DNA of 64,000 bases from Peribacillus butanolivorans. GTDB lineage: Bacteria > Bacillota > Bacilli > Bacillales > DSM-1321. The stretch is taken from NCBI RefSeq assembly GCF_001273755.1, contig NZ_LGYA01000001.1, positions 1,114,683 to 1,178,682 on the forward strand. The letters run 5' to 3'. The notes beneath the pieces are model-generated. The model saw nothing but the letters and a program-made list of their open reading frames with translations. It ran no database searches and was not told the origin of the DNA. A program made the translations under genes and the position numbers. Shown one piece after another: positions 25,479 through 34,809 of this stretch (the first letter of the stretch is position 1; every line of letters begins with the position of its first letter).

Positions 25479-26000
25479 TAGGCTACACCTTTGGAAAAGT
25501 GCACTTTACATGTATTCCCGGGTGCTTTTACCTTAAGTAATTCTCCCAACAATAGCGAAATAGCCTAATGGGAAAATGGATGAAATAAAAGATGAGTTTT
25601 ATGAATTTAAATAGTAATTTAATCAAGTGAAATTTATAAGTATTGTAAGGATTTTTGTATGTTCGGGATGATCAAATAAAAACACATCCAAATGCTTGGA
25701 TGTGTTAAATAAATTTACTAATTCATTTTCCGACAGGTTTTCAGATCCGGTTGATGACTTTTCATCTTCATTCAAAGTAAAGCCGTAAACATATGAGGCT
25801 GTTCTTTTCTTTTACCAGATAATTTTCTCACTATTAATTATAAAAGTTAGTAATAGATAGTGGTCAACTTTCTCGAGAAGTTGAAGATTAGTCTGGAATT
25901 TTACCTAGCGGGAACTAATACTAAGAACAGATATGTACCCATTTAACCTTTTGTATTTTAGGTGAGATCTAGCAAAAAAAATTCAGGGTGATGTATTTTG
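25479..26000. other. Intergenic region with a hairpin and a palindrome
   Basis: Contains a perfect hairpin at 25681-25706 (AACACATCCAA with its complement, loop ATGC) followed on the minus strand by TTTTTATTT, so a minus-strand terminator. TCAACTTTCTCGAGAAGTTGA at 25864-25884 is an imperfect palindrome centred on CTCGAG. On the minus strand a frame of about 60 codons is open across the hairpin but has no start with a ribosome binding site; it may be a gene remnant. Confidence 0.45.
25681..25706 (-). terminator. Perfect hairpin with minus-strand T-tract
   Basis: An 11-bp perfect stem and tetraloop. The minus-strand reading continues TTTTATTTGATC. It lies 295 bases downstream of the nuclease stop, so it could end that transcript or an unrecognised minus-strand RNA. 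Confidence 0.6.
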
Positions 26001-26828
26001 TTAACGCTGCGATTTACGGAATCCAGCATTTAGAGCGTCTTGTTCGGTACAAAAAAGTTCTTCTGGTTTAGTTATTTCGTAATATTGGCCAGTAGGTATG
26101 TGATAGATTTTATCGCCCTTAGAATTTATATTACCTTTAATTTCAGGTTTACTGCAAGATGAGCTTTTAGCGTTCTTTTTCTCTGTTACTACTTCAGTAT
26201 TCGAATCATCAAATCCTTTTGAGGTTGCATAGTTTTCTATCGACCAGATGCCTATTTCTTCTTTTTGGGCTTGTTTCTGAATACCCTCTAATTCATCAAT
26301 ATATTTTGTGTTCGGGGCATAAACATAGGCGACACGGGCTAGTCCTTTTTCAAGCAGGAGTTTATTCACCATTTTTCCATCTACATAAAAATAGGCCAGC
26401 AGCCGTCCATATTTATCTCTCTCACTGATGCCGGTTTCTACTTCGACTTCCGAGCCTGCAGGCATTAACTCTTTGGTGAACTTGCTTGCTTCAGGTCCAA
26501 AAGGCTGAACAGGCTTAGAGGGATGTACGGTTTCTGGTGTATCTATTAATAGAAGCCTGACCGTTTCTTCATTTCCACTCGGTAGTTTAATTTTTACTGT
26601 ATCTCCGTCGATGACCCTGACAATCTTGGCCGTGAACGTCTTGCCTTTTTCTTCATTTGAAGAATCGCTGCTGGATTTTGTGTCTGAATTGGACGTCGAA
26701 TCCTCTTGTTTAGTTGATTCATTAGTTAAGTTATCTGATACCTCCTGGCAGCCAACTAAAGTGATCATGCAGATGGCAATCAGGAGAAGCACATGCAGAT
26801 AAGAATGAGAAAAGGAATTACGGTTCAT
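26001..26828 (-). CDS. Thermonuclease (SNase) lipoprotein
   Basis: A 275-residue secreted nuclease. The lipobox LVGC gives lipidated C27, followed by a Ser/Asp/Glu-rich linker to about residue 63. The SNase domain (about 64-195) shows VIDGDTVKIKL, RLLLIDTPE and GRLLAYFYVDG, which carry the calcium-binding aspartates and catalytic arginines. A C-terminal ~50-residue module with paired cysteines (SSCSKPEIKG, EELFCTEQDALNAGFRKS) is common in YncB-like nucleases. It would degrade extracellular DNA/RNA while membrane anchored. TGGAGG precedes the ATG on the minus strand. Confidence 0.85.
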   Translation of the reverse strand: MNRNSFSHSYLHVLLLIAICMITLVGCQEVSDNLTNESTKQEDSTSNSDTKSSSDSSNEEKGKTFTAKIVRVIDGDTVKIKLPSGNEETVRLLLIDTPETVHPSKPVQPFGPEASKFTKELMPAGSEVEVETGISERDKYGRLLAYFYVDGKMVNKLLLEKGLARVAYVYAPNTKYIDELEGIQKQAQKEEIGIWSIENYATSKGFDDSNTEVVTEKKNAKSSSCSKPEIKGNINSKGDKIYHIPTGQYYEITKPEELFCTEQDALNAGFRKSQR

Positions 26829-26962
26829 TATTAAGCCTCCAGTTCAAAGATATTTTCCATGTAGTCATGGATATGTGGGCAGGAATAATACTAACCTATT
26901 AAAATGGGAAAGAAAATGAAAACTCATCAAGTTTTTACAAACTTTACTATCTACTATGACGA

Positions 26963-27661
26963 ATGTTTCTTATAATAAAATCGTGGCAAATCATTCTCGC
27001 TACGGTTCGGATGACGGTCCAACTCATTCTCGCCGGTTATGTATTGACGTATATATTTGAAAATCCAAACCCATTACTTTCTATAGGGTTTTTATGTGCG
27101 ATGTCCCTTTTCTCAATCCATAATATTTTTAAGCAAATATCATTTACGCTTAATAAGAAAATCAAACGAATGGTTATTCTTAGTATGCTGACAGGCCCCT
27201 TGGCCGCTTTGTTTTATTTTAATCTAGTCGTCATTCATTTCACTCCATGGTATGAGCCGCGGTATTTTATCCCGATTGCAGGAATGATTGTCGGGAATGC
27301 GATGACTGGAGTTACATTAGCGTTAAAAAACCTGCATGACGGGATTACTAGTAATCGTGAAAAGGTAGAAGCAATGTTGATGCTTGGAGTCACTCCAGCA
27401 AAAGCGGTCAAAAAATATGTCGATGCAGCATTTGATTCAGCCGTGCTGCCCACCCTGAATAATATGCTCGGTATGGGAATTATTTTCCTTCCAGGAATGA
27501 TGACAGGGCAAATTCTGTCGGGGATCAGTCCACTCATCGCAATTGAGTACCAAATTGCCATACTTATTGGTATTCTCGGCAGTGTTTCGTTAACTGTGAT
27601 TCTTTTCATTATGCTGAGTTTTAGAGCTTTTTTTACCAAAAATGCACAGCTATCCATTTAA
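26963..27661 (+). CDS. FetB/UPF0014-type ABC permease, short at the N-terminus
   Basis: A 232-residue membrane protein of the YbbM/FetB (UPF0014) family, putative metal (iron) export permeases. ATVRMTVQLILAGYVLTYIF, GMIVGNAMTGVTLALKNL and NMLGMGIIFLPGMMTGQIL are diagnostic. Full-length members carry about 20-25 more residues with an extra membrane helix before ATVRM; here the frame opens only at ATG 26963 and no clear ribosome binding site precedes it. The ATP-binding partner (FetA/YbbL) is not adjacent. It may be a truncated or recently decayed copy. Confidence 0.7.
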   Translation: MFLIIKSWQIILATVRMTVQLILAGYVLTYIFENPNPLLSIGFLCAMSLFSIHNIFKQISFTLNKKIKRMVILSMLTGPLAALFYFNLVVIHFTPWYEPRYFIPIAGMIVGNAMTGVTLALKNLHDGITSNREKVEAMLMLGVTPAKAVKKYVDAAFDSAVLPTLNNMLGMGIIFLPGMMTGQILSGISPLIAIEYQIAILIGILGSVSLTVILFIMLSFRAFFTKNAQLSI

Positions 27662-27741
27662 ACATTAAGGAACCTGCAAAGTAATAGTTGCAGTTCTATC
27701 CATATTTTTGTACTATTTTTTAGGTACTAGATAGTTTTGGT

Positions 27742-27769
27742 TTGTTTGTTGGGTATGATAATGCTATTC
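27742..27769 (+). promoter_or_regulatory. Possible sigma-A promoter for ptsHI
   Basis: TTGTTT and TATTCT are separated by 16 bases with a TGC in front of the -10, about 108 bases upstream of the HPr start. Overlapping alternatives exist (GATAAT at 27757), so the exact hexamers are uncertain. Confidence 0.3.
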
Positions 27770-27877
27770 TGAAAAGGAAGAGGGCATTTCTTTTTTCGTT
27801 ACTTTTTCTAACCGAATAGGGAATACCACTTACATAACCTATTTTTTGTTATTTTATCTTAAAGGAGATTGATTTAT

Positions 27878-28144
27878 ATGGTAGAAAAAACATTTACAGT
27901 AACTGCAGAAACAGGTATACATGCTCGTCCAGCTACATTGCTTGTACAAGCTGCCGGAAAGTTTGATTCAGAAATTAACCTTGCACATAAAGAGAAAAAA
28001 GTGAACCTTAAGTCTATTATGGGTGTAATGTCTCTAGGTATTGGTAAAGGAGCAGAAATTACTATTTCTGCTGAAGGAAGCGATGAAAATGATGCTCTTA
28101 AAACACTAACTGACACATTGAACAGAGAAGGATTAGCAGAATAA
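27878..28144 (+). CDS. ptsH: Phosphocarrier protein HPr
   Basis: 88 residues. Active-site H15 lies in [15 protein letters not shown], and the regulatory serine S46, target of HPr kinase, is in LKSIMGV. HPr carries phosphate from Enzyme I to sugar permeases, and HPr(Ser-P) is the CcpA co-repressor in Firmicutes. AAAGGAG is ten bases before the ATG at 27878; the in-frame start at 27869 is too close to it. The stop overlaps the ptsI start. In B. subtilis ptsG precedes ptsH; here the upstream neighbour is a FetB-like gene and ptsG is not in view. Confidence 0.97.
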   Translation: MVEKTFTVTAETGIHARPATLLVQAAGKFDSEINLAHKEKKVNLKSIMGVMSLGIGKGAEITISAEGSDENDALKTLTDTLNREGLAE

Positions 28145-29862
28145 TGTCCACTTTGATAAGTGGAATAGCAGCTTCTAACGGAATAGCCATCGCTAAAGCC
28201 TATCGACTAATTGAACCAGAATTATCAGTTGAAAAAAGAAGCATAGAAGATGTCGAGGCGGAAATATCCCGTTTTAAGGAAGCTATTCAAAAATCAACAG
28301 TTGAATTAAAAGTAATAAGGGATAAAGCCGAACAGGATTTAGGAGCAGATAAGGCTGCCATTTTTGACGCACACCTACTTGTATTGGCTGATCCGGAACT
28401 TATAACTCCAATTCAGGATAAAATTCAATCGGAAAACGTCAATGCTGAGTTTTCTTTACATGAAACTGCAAGCATGTTCATTACTATGTTTGAACAAATG
28501 GATAATGAATATATGAAGGAACGTGCTGCAGATATTCGTGACGTTACGAAACGGGTGCTGTCGCATCTTTTAGGCGTACATATTCCAAATCCTAGCATGA
28601 TTGCTGAAGAAGTGATCATCATTGCTGAGGATTTGACGCCTTCTGATACAGCTCAATTGAACCCAGTTTACGTTAAAGGATTTACGACCGATATCGGTGG
28701 ACGTACATCTCATTCAGCAATTATGGCACGTTCATTAGAAATCCCCGCTGTTGTTGGGGCTAAATCGGTAACCGATTCCATTGTAAATGGCGATTTGATC
28801 ATTGTAGATGGCTTGAAGGGTGAAGTGCATATTAATCCTACCCCTGAACTCGTGAAACGCTATGAAGAGGCCCAGGAAGCCTATGCTTCACAAAAAGCTG
28901 AGTGGGCGAAGCTAGTTCATGAACAAACGGTTACACAAGACGGTCATCATGTTGAACTGGCTGCCAATATCGGCACGCCTAAGGACCTAGAAGGTGTTCG
29001 CCAAAATGGCGGTGAAGGAATCGGCTTATATCGGACGGAGTTTCTTTATATGGGCAGAAATGACTTTCCAAGTGAAGAAGAGCAGTTCGAAGCATACAAA
29101 ACTGTACTGGAAGGTATGGCAGGAAAGTCTGTTGTCGTCAGAACGCTTGATATAGGCGGAGACAAAGAGTTGCCATATTTACAGCTTCCTAAGGAAATGA
29201 ATCCATTCCTTGGATACCGCGCGATTCGTCTCTGTTTAAATGAGCAAGAGATTTTCCGGACCCAGCTTCGTGCCCTGCTTCGGGCAAGTATCTACGGAGA
29301 CTTAAAGATCATGTTTCCGATGATTGCTACATTGTCTGAATTCCGGGAGGCTAAAGCCATCTTGGCAGAAGTGAAGCAAGAATTACTTGATAATGGTGTC
29401 CAAGTTGCTGAGAAAATTGAGGTCGGAATCATGGTTGAAATTCCATCAACTGCGGTTATGGCAGACATTTTTGCTAAGGAAGTCGATTTCTTTAGCATAG
29501 GCACGAACGACCTGATTCAGTATACAATGGCTGCTGATAGAATGAATGAGAGAGTTTCTTATTTATATCAGCCATATAATCCAGCGATTCTACGCCTGGT
29601 TAAAATGGTCATTGATGCAGCTCATAAAGAAGGAAAATGGGCTGGAATGTGTGGCGAGATGGCAGGAGATGAAGTAGCTATTCCAATTTTAATCGGAATG
29701 GGTCTCGACGAATTTTCCATGAGTGCCACTTCGATTCTAAAAGCACGCTCCTTGATTAGCCAACTTTCGCTTGATGAGATGAAAAAACTGTCTCAGGATG
29801 TTTTAGTGATGGATACAAATGATAAAGTGAAAGAAGCTGTACTTAAAGCAGTAAATATATAA
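28144..29862 (+). CDS. ptsI: PTS Enzyme I (phosphoenolpyruvate-protein phosphotransferase)
   Basis: 572 residues, full length. The N-terminal phosphohistidine domain has active-site H190 in [21 protein letters not shown]. The C-terminal PEP-binding TIM barrel shows [27 protein letters not shown], and the catalytic cysteine region GMCGEMAGD. It transfers phosphate from PEP to HPr H15. It is translationally coupled to ptsH by a one-base overlap (TAATG). A long terminator hairpin follows. Confidence 0.97.
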   Translation: MSTLISGIAASNGIAIAKAYRLIEPELSVEKRSIEDVEAEISRFKEAIQKSTVELKVIRDKAEQDLGADKAAIFDAHLLVLADPELITPIQDKIQSENVNAEFSLHETASMFITMFEQMDNEYMKERAADIRDVTKRVLSHLLGVHIPNPSMIAEEVIIIAEDLTPSDTAQLNPVYVKGFTTDIGGRTSHSAIMARSLEIPAVVGAKSVTDSIVNGDLIIVDGLKGEVHINPTPELVKRYEEAQEAYASQKAEWAKLVHEQTVTQDGHHVELAANIGTPKDLEGVRQNGGEGIGLYRTEFLYMGRNDFPSEEEQFEAYKTVLEGMAGKSVVVRTLDIGGDKELPYLQLPKEMNPFLGYRAIRLCLNEQEIFRTQLRALLRASIYGDLKIMFPMIATLSEFREAKAILAEVKQELLDNGVQVAEKIEVGIMVEIPSTAVMADIFAKEVDFFSIGTNDLIQYTMAADRMNERVSYLYQPYNPAILRLVKMVIDAAHKEGKWAGMCGEMAGDEVAIPILIGMGLDEFSMSATSILKARSLISQLSLDEMKKLSQDVLVMDTNDKVKEAVLKAVNI

Positions 29863-29872
29863 TCAAAAAAGT

Positions 29873-29920
29873 CAGCACTTCATCCACAGAGAAATCCTCG
29901 GATGAAGTGCTGTAAAATTT
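29873..29920 (+). terminator. Terminator of ptsHI
   Basis: CAGCACTTCATCC and GGATGAAGTGCTG form a 13-bp stem with a 14-base loop, followed by TAAAATTTT. Confidence 0.75.
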
Positions 29921-29979
29921 TATATTACTTTTTTTTAAAAAAATGTTTAATGAAACACCATGTGGGTATATAAAAGCAA

Positions 29980-30064
29980 GCACAGTTGTTTAGCTCGATT
30001 AGAGCAGCTGACATTCTCATTTCCCCCTTTGACGCCGGTTGGGCTTCCCAACCGGCAATTTTTT
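29980..30064 (+). ncRNA. Candidate C-rich small RNA downstream of ptsI
   Basis: Between the ptsHI terminator and the next gene lies a compact unit: TATATA/TATAAA at 29967-29974 as a possible -10, a small GCTC/GAGC hairpin at 29993-30005, an unpaired C-rich stretch TTTCCCCCTTTG (30020-30031), then a ten-bp GC stem GCCGGTTGGG/CCCAACCGGC running into ATTTTTT. This layout is that of C-rich trans-acting RNAs such as RoxS/RsaE, in which the C run pairs with Shine-Dalgarno sequences. No ORF fits. The start is estimated and the -35 is poor. Confidence 0.45.
30034..30064 (+). terminator. Strong terminator without an upstream ORF
   Basis: GCCGGTTGGG and CCCAACCGGC around CTT, followed by AATTTTTT. A second terminator this close after the ptsI terminator implies a separate short transcript. 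Confidence 0.85.
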
Positions 30065-30178
30065 GTGTGTTTTAAGAGAACTTCAAAAAAACACACGAAA
30101 AATGATTATTCAGATTTTTCACTTTTCGAATGAAACGATATAATGAAAGTATGTTTTAATGAAAATGGGGGATTTGGA

Positions 30179-30965
30179 ATGGACTTACATTTGCAAAAGA
30201 AAAATGCTTTGATTTTGGCTTCAAGCCAAGGATTGGGGAAGGCAATAGCGGCAGAACTAGTTAAAGAAGGAGCCAATGTCATGCTTGCCAGCCGTGATGA
30301 AAAAAAACTTGCGGCTGTGCAAAGAGAATTATCACAGCTTGGGGCAGGCAAAGTGGCTTATATGGTAACGGATATAACAAAACCTGTAGATATTAAAACC
30401 TTAGTTGAGCAAACTGCAGTAGAATTTGGGGGTATTGATATCCTTATTAATAACGCTGGAGGTCCTCCAGGGGGGGGCATTTTCTGATTTCAATGATGAA
30501 GAATGGCAACAATCTTTCGAACTGAATTTACTGAGCTTCATTCGGACGATTCGAGAGAGCCTGCCATATCTAAAAAAACAAGGTGGTAAAATTGTTAATA
30601 TTGCTTCTTCGTCTATTAAGGAGCCGATTCCAGGACTTGTATTATCGAATACATTCCGGACTGCAATTGTTGGATTATCAAAAACGTTAGCTTCTGAGTT
30701 AGCTCCAGACCAGATATTAATCAATACGGTTGGTCCGGGTAGAATCGCAACAGACCGCATTCAGCATCTTGATCAATTTAATGCAGAGAAACAGGGAGTC
30801 ACTACTGAAGAAATTACTGAAAAATCGATAAATAAAATCCCTCTTGGCCGTTATGGGGAACCTGAGGAATTTGCGAGATTCGTTACTTTCCTTGTCTCAG
30901 GGGCTAATACATACTTAACTGGCCAGTCCTATTTAGTTGATGGAGGCATGGTAAAGTCTATTTAA
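30179..30965 (+). pseudogene. SDR family oxidoreductase, frameshifted at a G8 run
   Basis: Two frames together encode a complete ~262-residue SDR. The first part (from ATG 30179 behind GGGGGA) has the cofactor motif SSQGLGKA and NNAGG. The second part carries FSDFNDEEWQQSFELNLL, the region around NIASSSIKEP, and ends TGQSYLVDGGMVKSI. The break is at eight Gs (30470-30477); seven would join the frames as ..GPPGGAFSDF... The catalytic tyrosine position reads LSNTFRTAI rather than YxxxK, a variant seen in some SDRs. It may be a real pseudogene, a slippage-controlled gene or a sequencing error. Confidence 0.8.
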
Positions 30966-31003
30966 TAAAGTAATTAATATAAGTAGAATTGAGGAGATTG
31001 GTC

Positions 31004-31879
31004 TTGACGAAAATGAACACAGTAATCGGATTTATTGGTATAGGAGTAATGGGAAAAAGCATGGCCGGAAATCTACTAAAGGCAGGATATGAGGTATATG
31101 TCTATACTAGGACGAAAGAAAAGGCAAGCAATCTAATCTCTCAGGGGGCAAAATGGGCAACAACACCTAAGGAAATCGCACAGCAAACTAACGTAATTAT
31201 CTCCATGGTTGGATACCCAAGCGATGTCGAAGAAATATATCTTGGTGAACATGGGCTTATCGAGAATGGAAAAAAGGGTACCTATTTAATTGATATGACT
31301 ACCTCCACGCCTTCTTTGGCCGTAAGAATAGCCGAAGAAGCGAAGAAAAAAGGCATGGAAGCACTTGATGCCCCCGTTTCTGGAGGGGATATCGGTGCAA
31401 GGGATGCGAAACTTACCATTATGGTCGGCGGAGACATTAAGGCCTTCGAATCTATTCAGACAATTTTTGATATCATCGGCAGCAATGTTGTCTATCAAGG
31501 TCCAGCGGGATCGGGACAGCACACGAAAATGTGTAATCAAATTGCAATTGCATCTAATATGATCGGGGTTACTGAAGCGATCTCTTATGCCAAAAAGGCA
31601 GGTTTGGATCCAGACCGCGTTCTGCTGAGCATATCATCGGGGGCTGCCGGAAGCTGGTCATTGTCTAATCTTGTACCTCGAATGGTAAAAGGTGATTTTG
31701 AACCTGGTTTTTATATCAAGCATTTTATTAAAGATATGAAAATTGCACTTGATGAAGCGGAAAGAATGGGAATGGATGCTCCTGGATTAACCTTGAGCAA
31801 ATCCTTATATGAGAACCTTGCAGAAGCTGGAGAGGAAAATAGCGGTACTCAGGCTTTATATAAACACTATAATAATTAA
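31004..31879 (+). CDS. ykwC: YkwC, beta-hydroxyacid dehydrogenase family
   Basis: A 291-residue NAD(P)-dependent 3-hydroxyisobutyrate-dehydrogenase-like enzyme. The cofactor motif GFIGIGVMGKSMAGNL is at residues 9-24, the substrate motif DAPVSGGDIGA near 122-132, and the catalytic lysine is K175 in GSGQHTKMCNQIAIA. TTG 31004 is chosen as start because GAGGAGA is six bases upstream; ATG 31013 is further away. B. subtilis ykwC lies between ptsHI and patA, as here. The physiological substrate is unknown. Confidence 0.85.
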   Translation: MTKMNTVIGFIGIGVMGKSMAGNLLKAGYEVYVYTRTKEKASNLISQGAKWATTPKEIAQQTNVIISMVGYPSDVEEIYLGEHGLIENGKKGTYLIDMTTSTPSLAVRIAEEAKKKGMEALDAPVSGGDIGARDAKLTIMVGGDIKAFESIQTIFDIIGSNVVYQGPAGSGQHTKMCNQIAIASNMIGVTEAISYAKKAGLDPDRVLLSISSGAAGSWSLSNLVPRMVKGDFEPGFYIKHFIKDMKIALDEAERMGMDAPGLTLSKSLYENLAEAGEENSGTQALYKHYNN

Positions 31880-31946
31880 AGTGCTACCTTCTCTTTCTTA
31901 TGAATAAGCTGAAAGCGACAGCCTTTACAAAAAGGAGCGATCGTTT

Positions 31947-32312
31947 ATGGGCGAATTCGATGACATTAACATGAAATTTCAAGAATTAGAAGATGGCCGA
32001 TACATTGTTCGGATTGAAGGTTTTAAACGCGAAAAAACCATTAACCAAACAAAGCCCATTCGATGGGAGTTAAAATTAATGAATGAAAGTCCACTAATTC
32101 TGCCGGTGAAATTCAGCCATATTGAAACAAATGCCGGTTTCCAGATTCTGATGCGTGAGTTAAAAAGTTTAGGTCATTCGAAGCCGCGTTCCGCAAAGGA
32201 ATTTGAAGAAGTGATGGCAGATTTACTTGGATCGATCGTTGAGGTGAGCCTTACGACAACAAATAAGGAAGAAGGTTATCGCGAAATTCGGTTTTTACGG
32301 AGATTATATTAA
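31947..32312 (+). CDS. Conserved hypothetical protein, DUF669-like
   Basis: A 121-residue soluble protein beginning MGEFDDINMKFQELEDGRYIV. The arrangement FQELEDGRYIVRIEGF ... WELKLMNESPLILPVKF ... EIRFLRRLY resembles phage single-strand-binding-like DUF669 proteins, but I cannot confirm membership. AAAAAGGAG precedes the ATG. It lies after ykwC and before the convergent patA gene. No other phage genes are near. Confidence 0.55.
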   Translation: MGEFDDINMKFQELEDGRYIVRIEGFKREKTINQTKPIRWELKLMNESPLILPVKFSHIETNAGFQILMRELKSLGHSKPRSAKEFEEVMADLLGSIVEVSLTTTNKEEGYREIRFLRRLY

Positions 32313-32367
32313 CCAATAAAAAGTTTTGTGGAGAATTGTTAGTAGCATGAAAATTTTTAAGAATAGG

Positions 32368-32411
32368 AAAGTGGCCTTCAATAGTTCAATCAATTGAAGG
32401 CCACTTTTTTG
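32368..32411. terminator. Bidirectional terminator before patA
   Basis: AAAGTGGCCTTCAAT and its complement around a ten-base loop, with a T-run on the plus strand; it also borders the minus-strand patA stop. Confidence 0.85.
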
Positions 32412-32412
32412 T

Positions 32413-33564
32413 TCAATTATTCTTAAGTAAAAAAGCTTCAATACGGTCTAAAGCCATTTTCAGAGTTTCCATTGAATACGCATATGAAATCCTAAAGTAC
32501 CCTTCACCTAGTGAAGAAAAAGCATCACCGGGGACTACAGCCACTTTTTCCTGTTTCACAAGTTTGAGACAGAATTCAAGTGAAGAAGTGAAACCTTCAG
32601 GCAGCTTCACAAAGAAGTAAAAGGCACCATTTGGTTTGACTATTTCTAAATTCATTGCTTGTAAGCGGTTGTATACGTATTCTCTTCTCAGGGCATACTC
32701 GGACTTCATGGGAAGGGCATCATTCTTGCCTGCTGTTAAAGCAGCCAAAGCAGCTCTTTGAGAAATGGAAGAGGCACAGGTCACATTATATTGATGGACC
32801 TTTAGAATATGCTGAGAGATAGCTACAGGCGCAAATAGAAGGCCAATTCTCCAACCAGTCATCGAATGAGACTTGGATAAACCGTTTAAGACGATGGTTT
32901 GGTCCTTTAAATAAGTGGCAATCGATACATGTTTTTGATCAAATACGAGCTCGCTGTATATCTCATCCGCCAAAATGAAGATATCTTTGTCCCGTACGAG
33001 CTCGGCGATATCCTTTAATTCGTCAGCAGACAATGTGACTCCAGTTGGATTTGAAGGATACGGCAGAACGATGCATCGTGTATTATCAGTTATGTATTGT
33101 TCAATGATATCTGCAGTTAAACGAAATCCATTTTTGGTTGTATCCGCATAGATAGGGGCTGCTCCACACATTTTGATAATCGGTTCATAGCCTGGATATA
33201 CAGGGCCAGGGAGTATCACTTCATTCCCGGGGGTGAGAATGGTCCGGAATGTAACGTCGATACCCTCGCTTGCACCTGAAGTTACTATGACTTCATTCGC
33301 TGGATCATAGGTAAGCTGGTATTTATCTTTTACATATTCAGATGCGGCTTCCCTTAATTCTAAATAACCGGCATTATGAGTATAAACCGTATAATCATTA
33401 TCAATAGCTTGTTTGGCCGCTTCTTTAATATGCAGCGGGGTTGGAAAATCTGGCTGTCCTATCGTTAAGGAAATGGTTCCTTCGATATCAGCGACCATAT
33501 TGTAAAATTTACGGATTCCTGATATTTGAACTTCTTTTACTAGAGGGTTTACTAAATGCTCCAT
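32413..33564 (-). CDS. patA: Aminotransferase PatA (N-acetyl-diaminopimelate/LL-type)
   Basis: A 383-residue class I/II PLP aminotransferase. The PLP lysine is K231 in LNGLSKSHSMTGWRIG; YPSNPTGV and DEIYSEL are the family binding motifs. In B. subtilis PatA (DapX) is assigned to the acetylated branch of lysine/diaminopimelate synthesis, which fits the presence of dapH and dapL later in the window. GGGAGG lies upstream of the ATG on the minus strand. Gene order patA-cheV matches B. subtilis apart from two inserted genes. Confidence 0.88.
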   Translation of the reverse strand: MEHLVNPLVKEVQISGIRKFYNMVADIEGTISLTIGQPDFPTPLHIKEAAKQAIDNDYTVYTHNAGYLELREAASEYVKDKYQLTYDPANEVIVTSGASEGIDVTFRTILTPGNEVILPGPVYPGYEPIIKMCGAAPIYADTTKNGFRLTADIIEQYITDNTRCIVLPYPSNPTGVTLSADELKDIAELVRDKDIFILADEIYSELVFDQKHVSIATYLKDQTIVLNGLSKSHSMTGWRIGLLFAPVAISQHILKVHQYNVTCASSISQRAALAALTAGKNDALPMKSEYALRREYVYNRLQAMNLEIVKPNGAFYFFVKLPEGFTSSLEFCLKLVKQEKVAVVPGDAFSSLGEGYFRISYAYSMETLKMALDRIEAFLLKNN

Positions 33565-33723
33565 CTATGAATATCCTCCCTTTTCATACTTCATGAGATT
33601 ATGTACTATGTTTGACGGATTCACTCTATTTTATCATTTAGTTTGGATGGGGGAGAAATACTTTTTGAGATTAATGAAATAAAGGTATAATGAGAATTAA
33701 GAAAATTTTGAGGGTTGATACAT

Positions 33724-34698
33724 ATGATAAGGACTTGTGCTATAACTTCAGATCAGGAAGTCAATTTTGATTTGCCACTAGTGGAAATGAATAATCCGGA
33801 TATTGAGTGGTATTGGGTAGATTTTTCAAATCCTACAGAAAAGGAAATTGAACTTTTATCGAGTCATTTTCACTTTCATCCGCTGGCTATTGAAGACTGT
33901 CTGGATGACTTTAACCAGCGTCCAAAAATGGATTTTTATGAGGGGTACCAATTTATTGTTATACATGCTCTCAGGCAAAAGGTCTTTAGAGCTGTCGAAC
34001 TTGATATGTTTGTGGGAGAAAAATGGTTAGTCACATTTCATAAGGAGGAGCTGCTTGAACTTGAGACGGTGTGGAAGGAAGTCCATCAAAATAACATGCT
34101 AAAGCAGGGTCCTTTTTTTCTAATGCATAGATTGATTGATCGGATCGTCGATGAATTTTTTCCACCTGTATATAAAATGGAAAGCGAATTAAGTAGTATC
34201 GAGGATAATACCGAAAATGAAACCATTACAGACTTGATGGATCAGTTATTTGATTTACGTACGGATATGTCAAAACTTCGCCGAACTATACTACCGATGC
34301 GTGATTTACTTTACAGGATGATTTCGTCCGAGCGGCTTAATTATTTAAAAGATCAGCATCTGTATTTTAATGATGTTTACGATCACCTACTTAAATTAAC
34401 CGAAATGTTGGAATCATACCGGGATTTTTCATCTGATATCCGGGATAGCTATTTGTCTGTTAACTCTAATAATATGAATTCGACGATGATGACTTTGACT
34501 GTCATTACTACCATTTTCATGCCGCTGACTTTTATAGTAGGTGTGTATGGGATGAACTTTCAATATATGCCCGAATTAAACTGGCACTATGGCTATTTCC
34601 TGGTCCTCGGAATGATGGGGGGAATTGCGCTGATGATGTTTTTATACTTTGTTAAAAAAGGTTGGCTGAATCCTAGAAAAAGATCAAGAAAGAGCTAA
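33724..34698 (+). CDS. CorA-like magnesium/divalent cation channel
   Basis: A 324-residue CorA-family protein. A large N-terminal cytoplasmic domain rich in charged helices is followed by two C-terminal membrane helices. The selectivity signature GMN is at residues 276-278 in GVYGMNFQYMPEL, as in Mg2+ channels. ATG 33724 is preferred over the in-frame TTG 33715, which abuts the ribosome binding site GAGGG. It would mediate Mg2+ (or Co2+) uptake. It is single-gene and divergent from patA. Confidence 0.9.
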   Translation: MIRTCAITSDQEVNFDLPLVEMNNPDIEWYWVDFSNPTEKEIELLSSHFHFHPLAIEDCLDDFNQRPKMDFYEGYQFIVIHALRQKVFRAVELDMFVGEKWLVTFHKEELLELETVWKEVHQNNMLKQGPFFLMHRLIDRIVDEFFPPVYKMESELSSIEDNTENETITDLMDQLFDLRTDMSKLRRTILPMRDLLYRMISSERLNYLKDQHLYFNDVYDHLLKLTEMLESYRDFSSDIRDSYLSVNSNNMNSTMMTLTVITTIFMPLTFIVGVYGMNFQYMPELNWHYGYFLVLGMMGGIALMMFLYFVKKGWLNPRKRSRKS

Positions 34699-34809
34699 AA
34701 ATATCCAGCTAATCAGCTTTTTTCAATGAAAGCTATATTAATTTGATACTTTATTTTGATATAATAAAAAAAGAATAAAATACCAAATTTATGAATATGA
34801 GGTGTTTAA

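Noticed and set aside
29984..30031. tRNA-like D-arm (TAGCTC ... GAGCA)
   Set aside because: There is no acceptor stem, anticodon stem complement or T-arm with GGTTCRA; it reads better as a small hairpin in a candidate sRNA.
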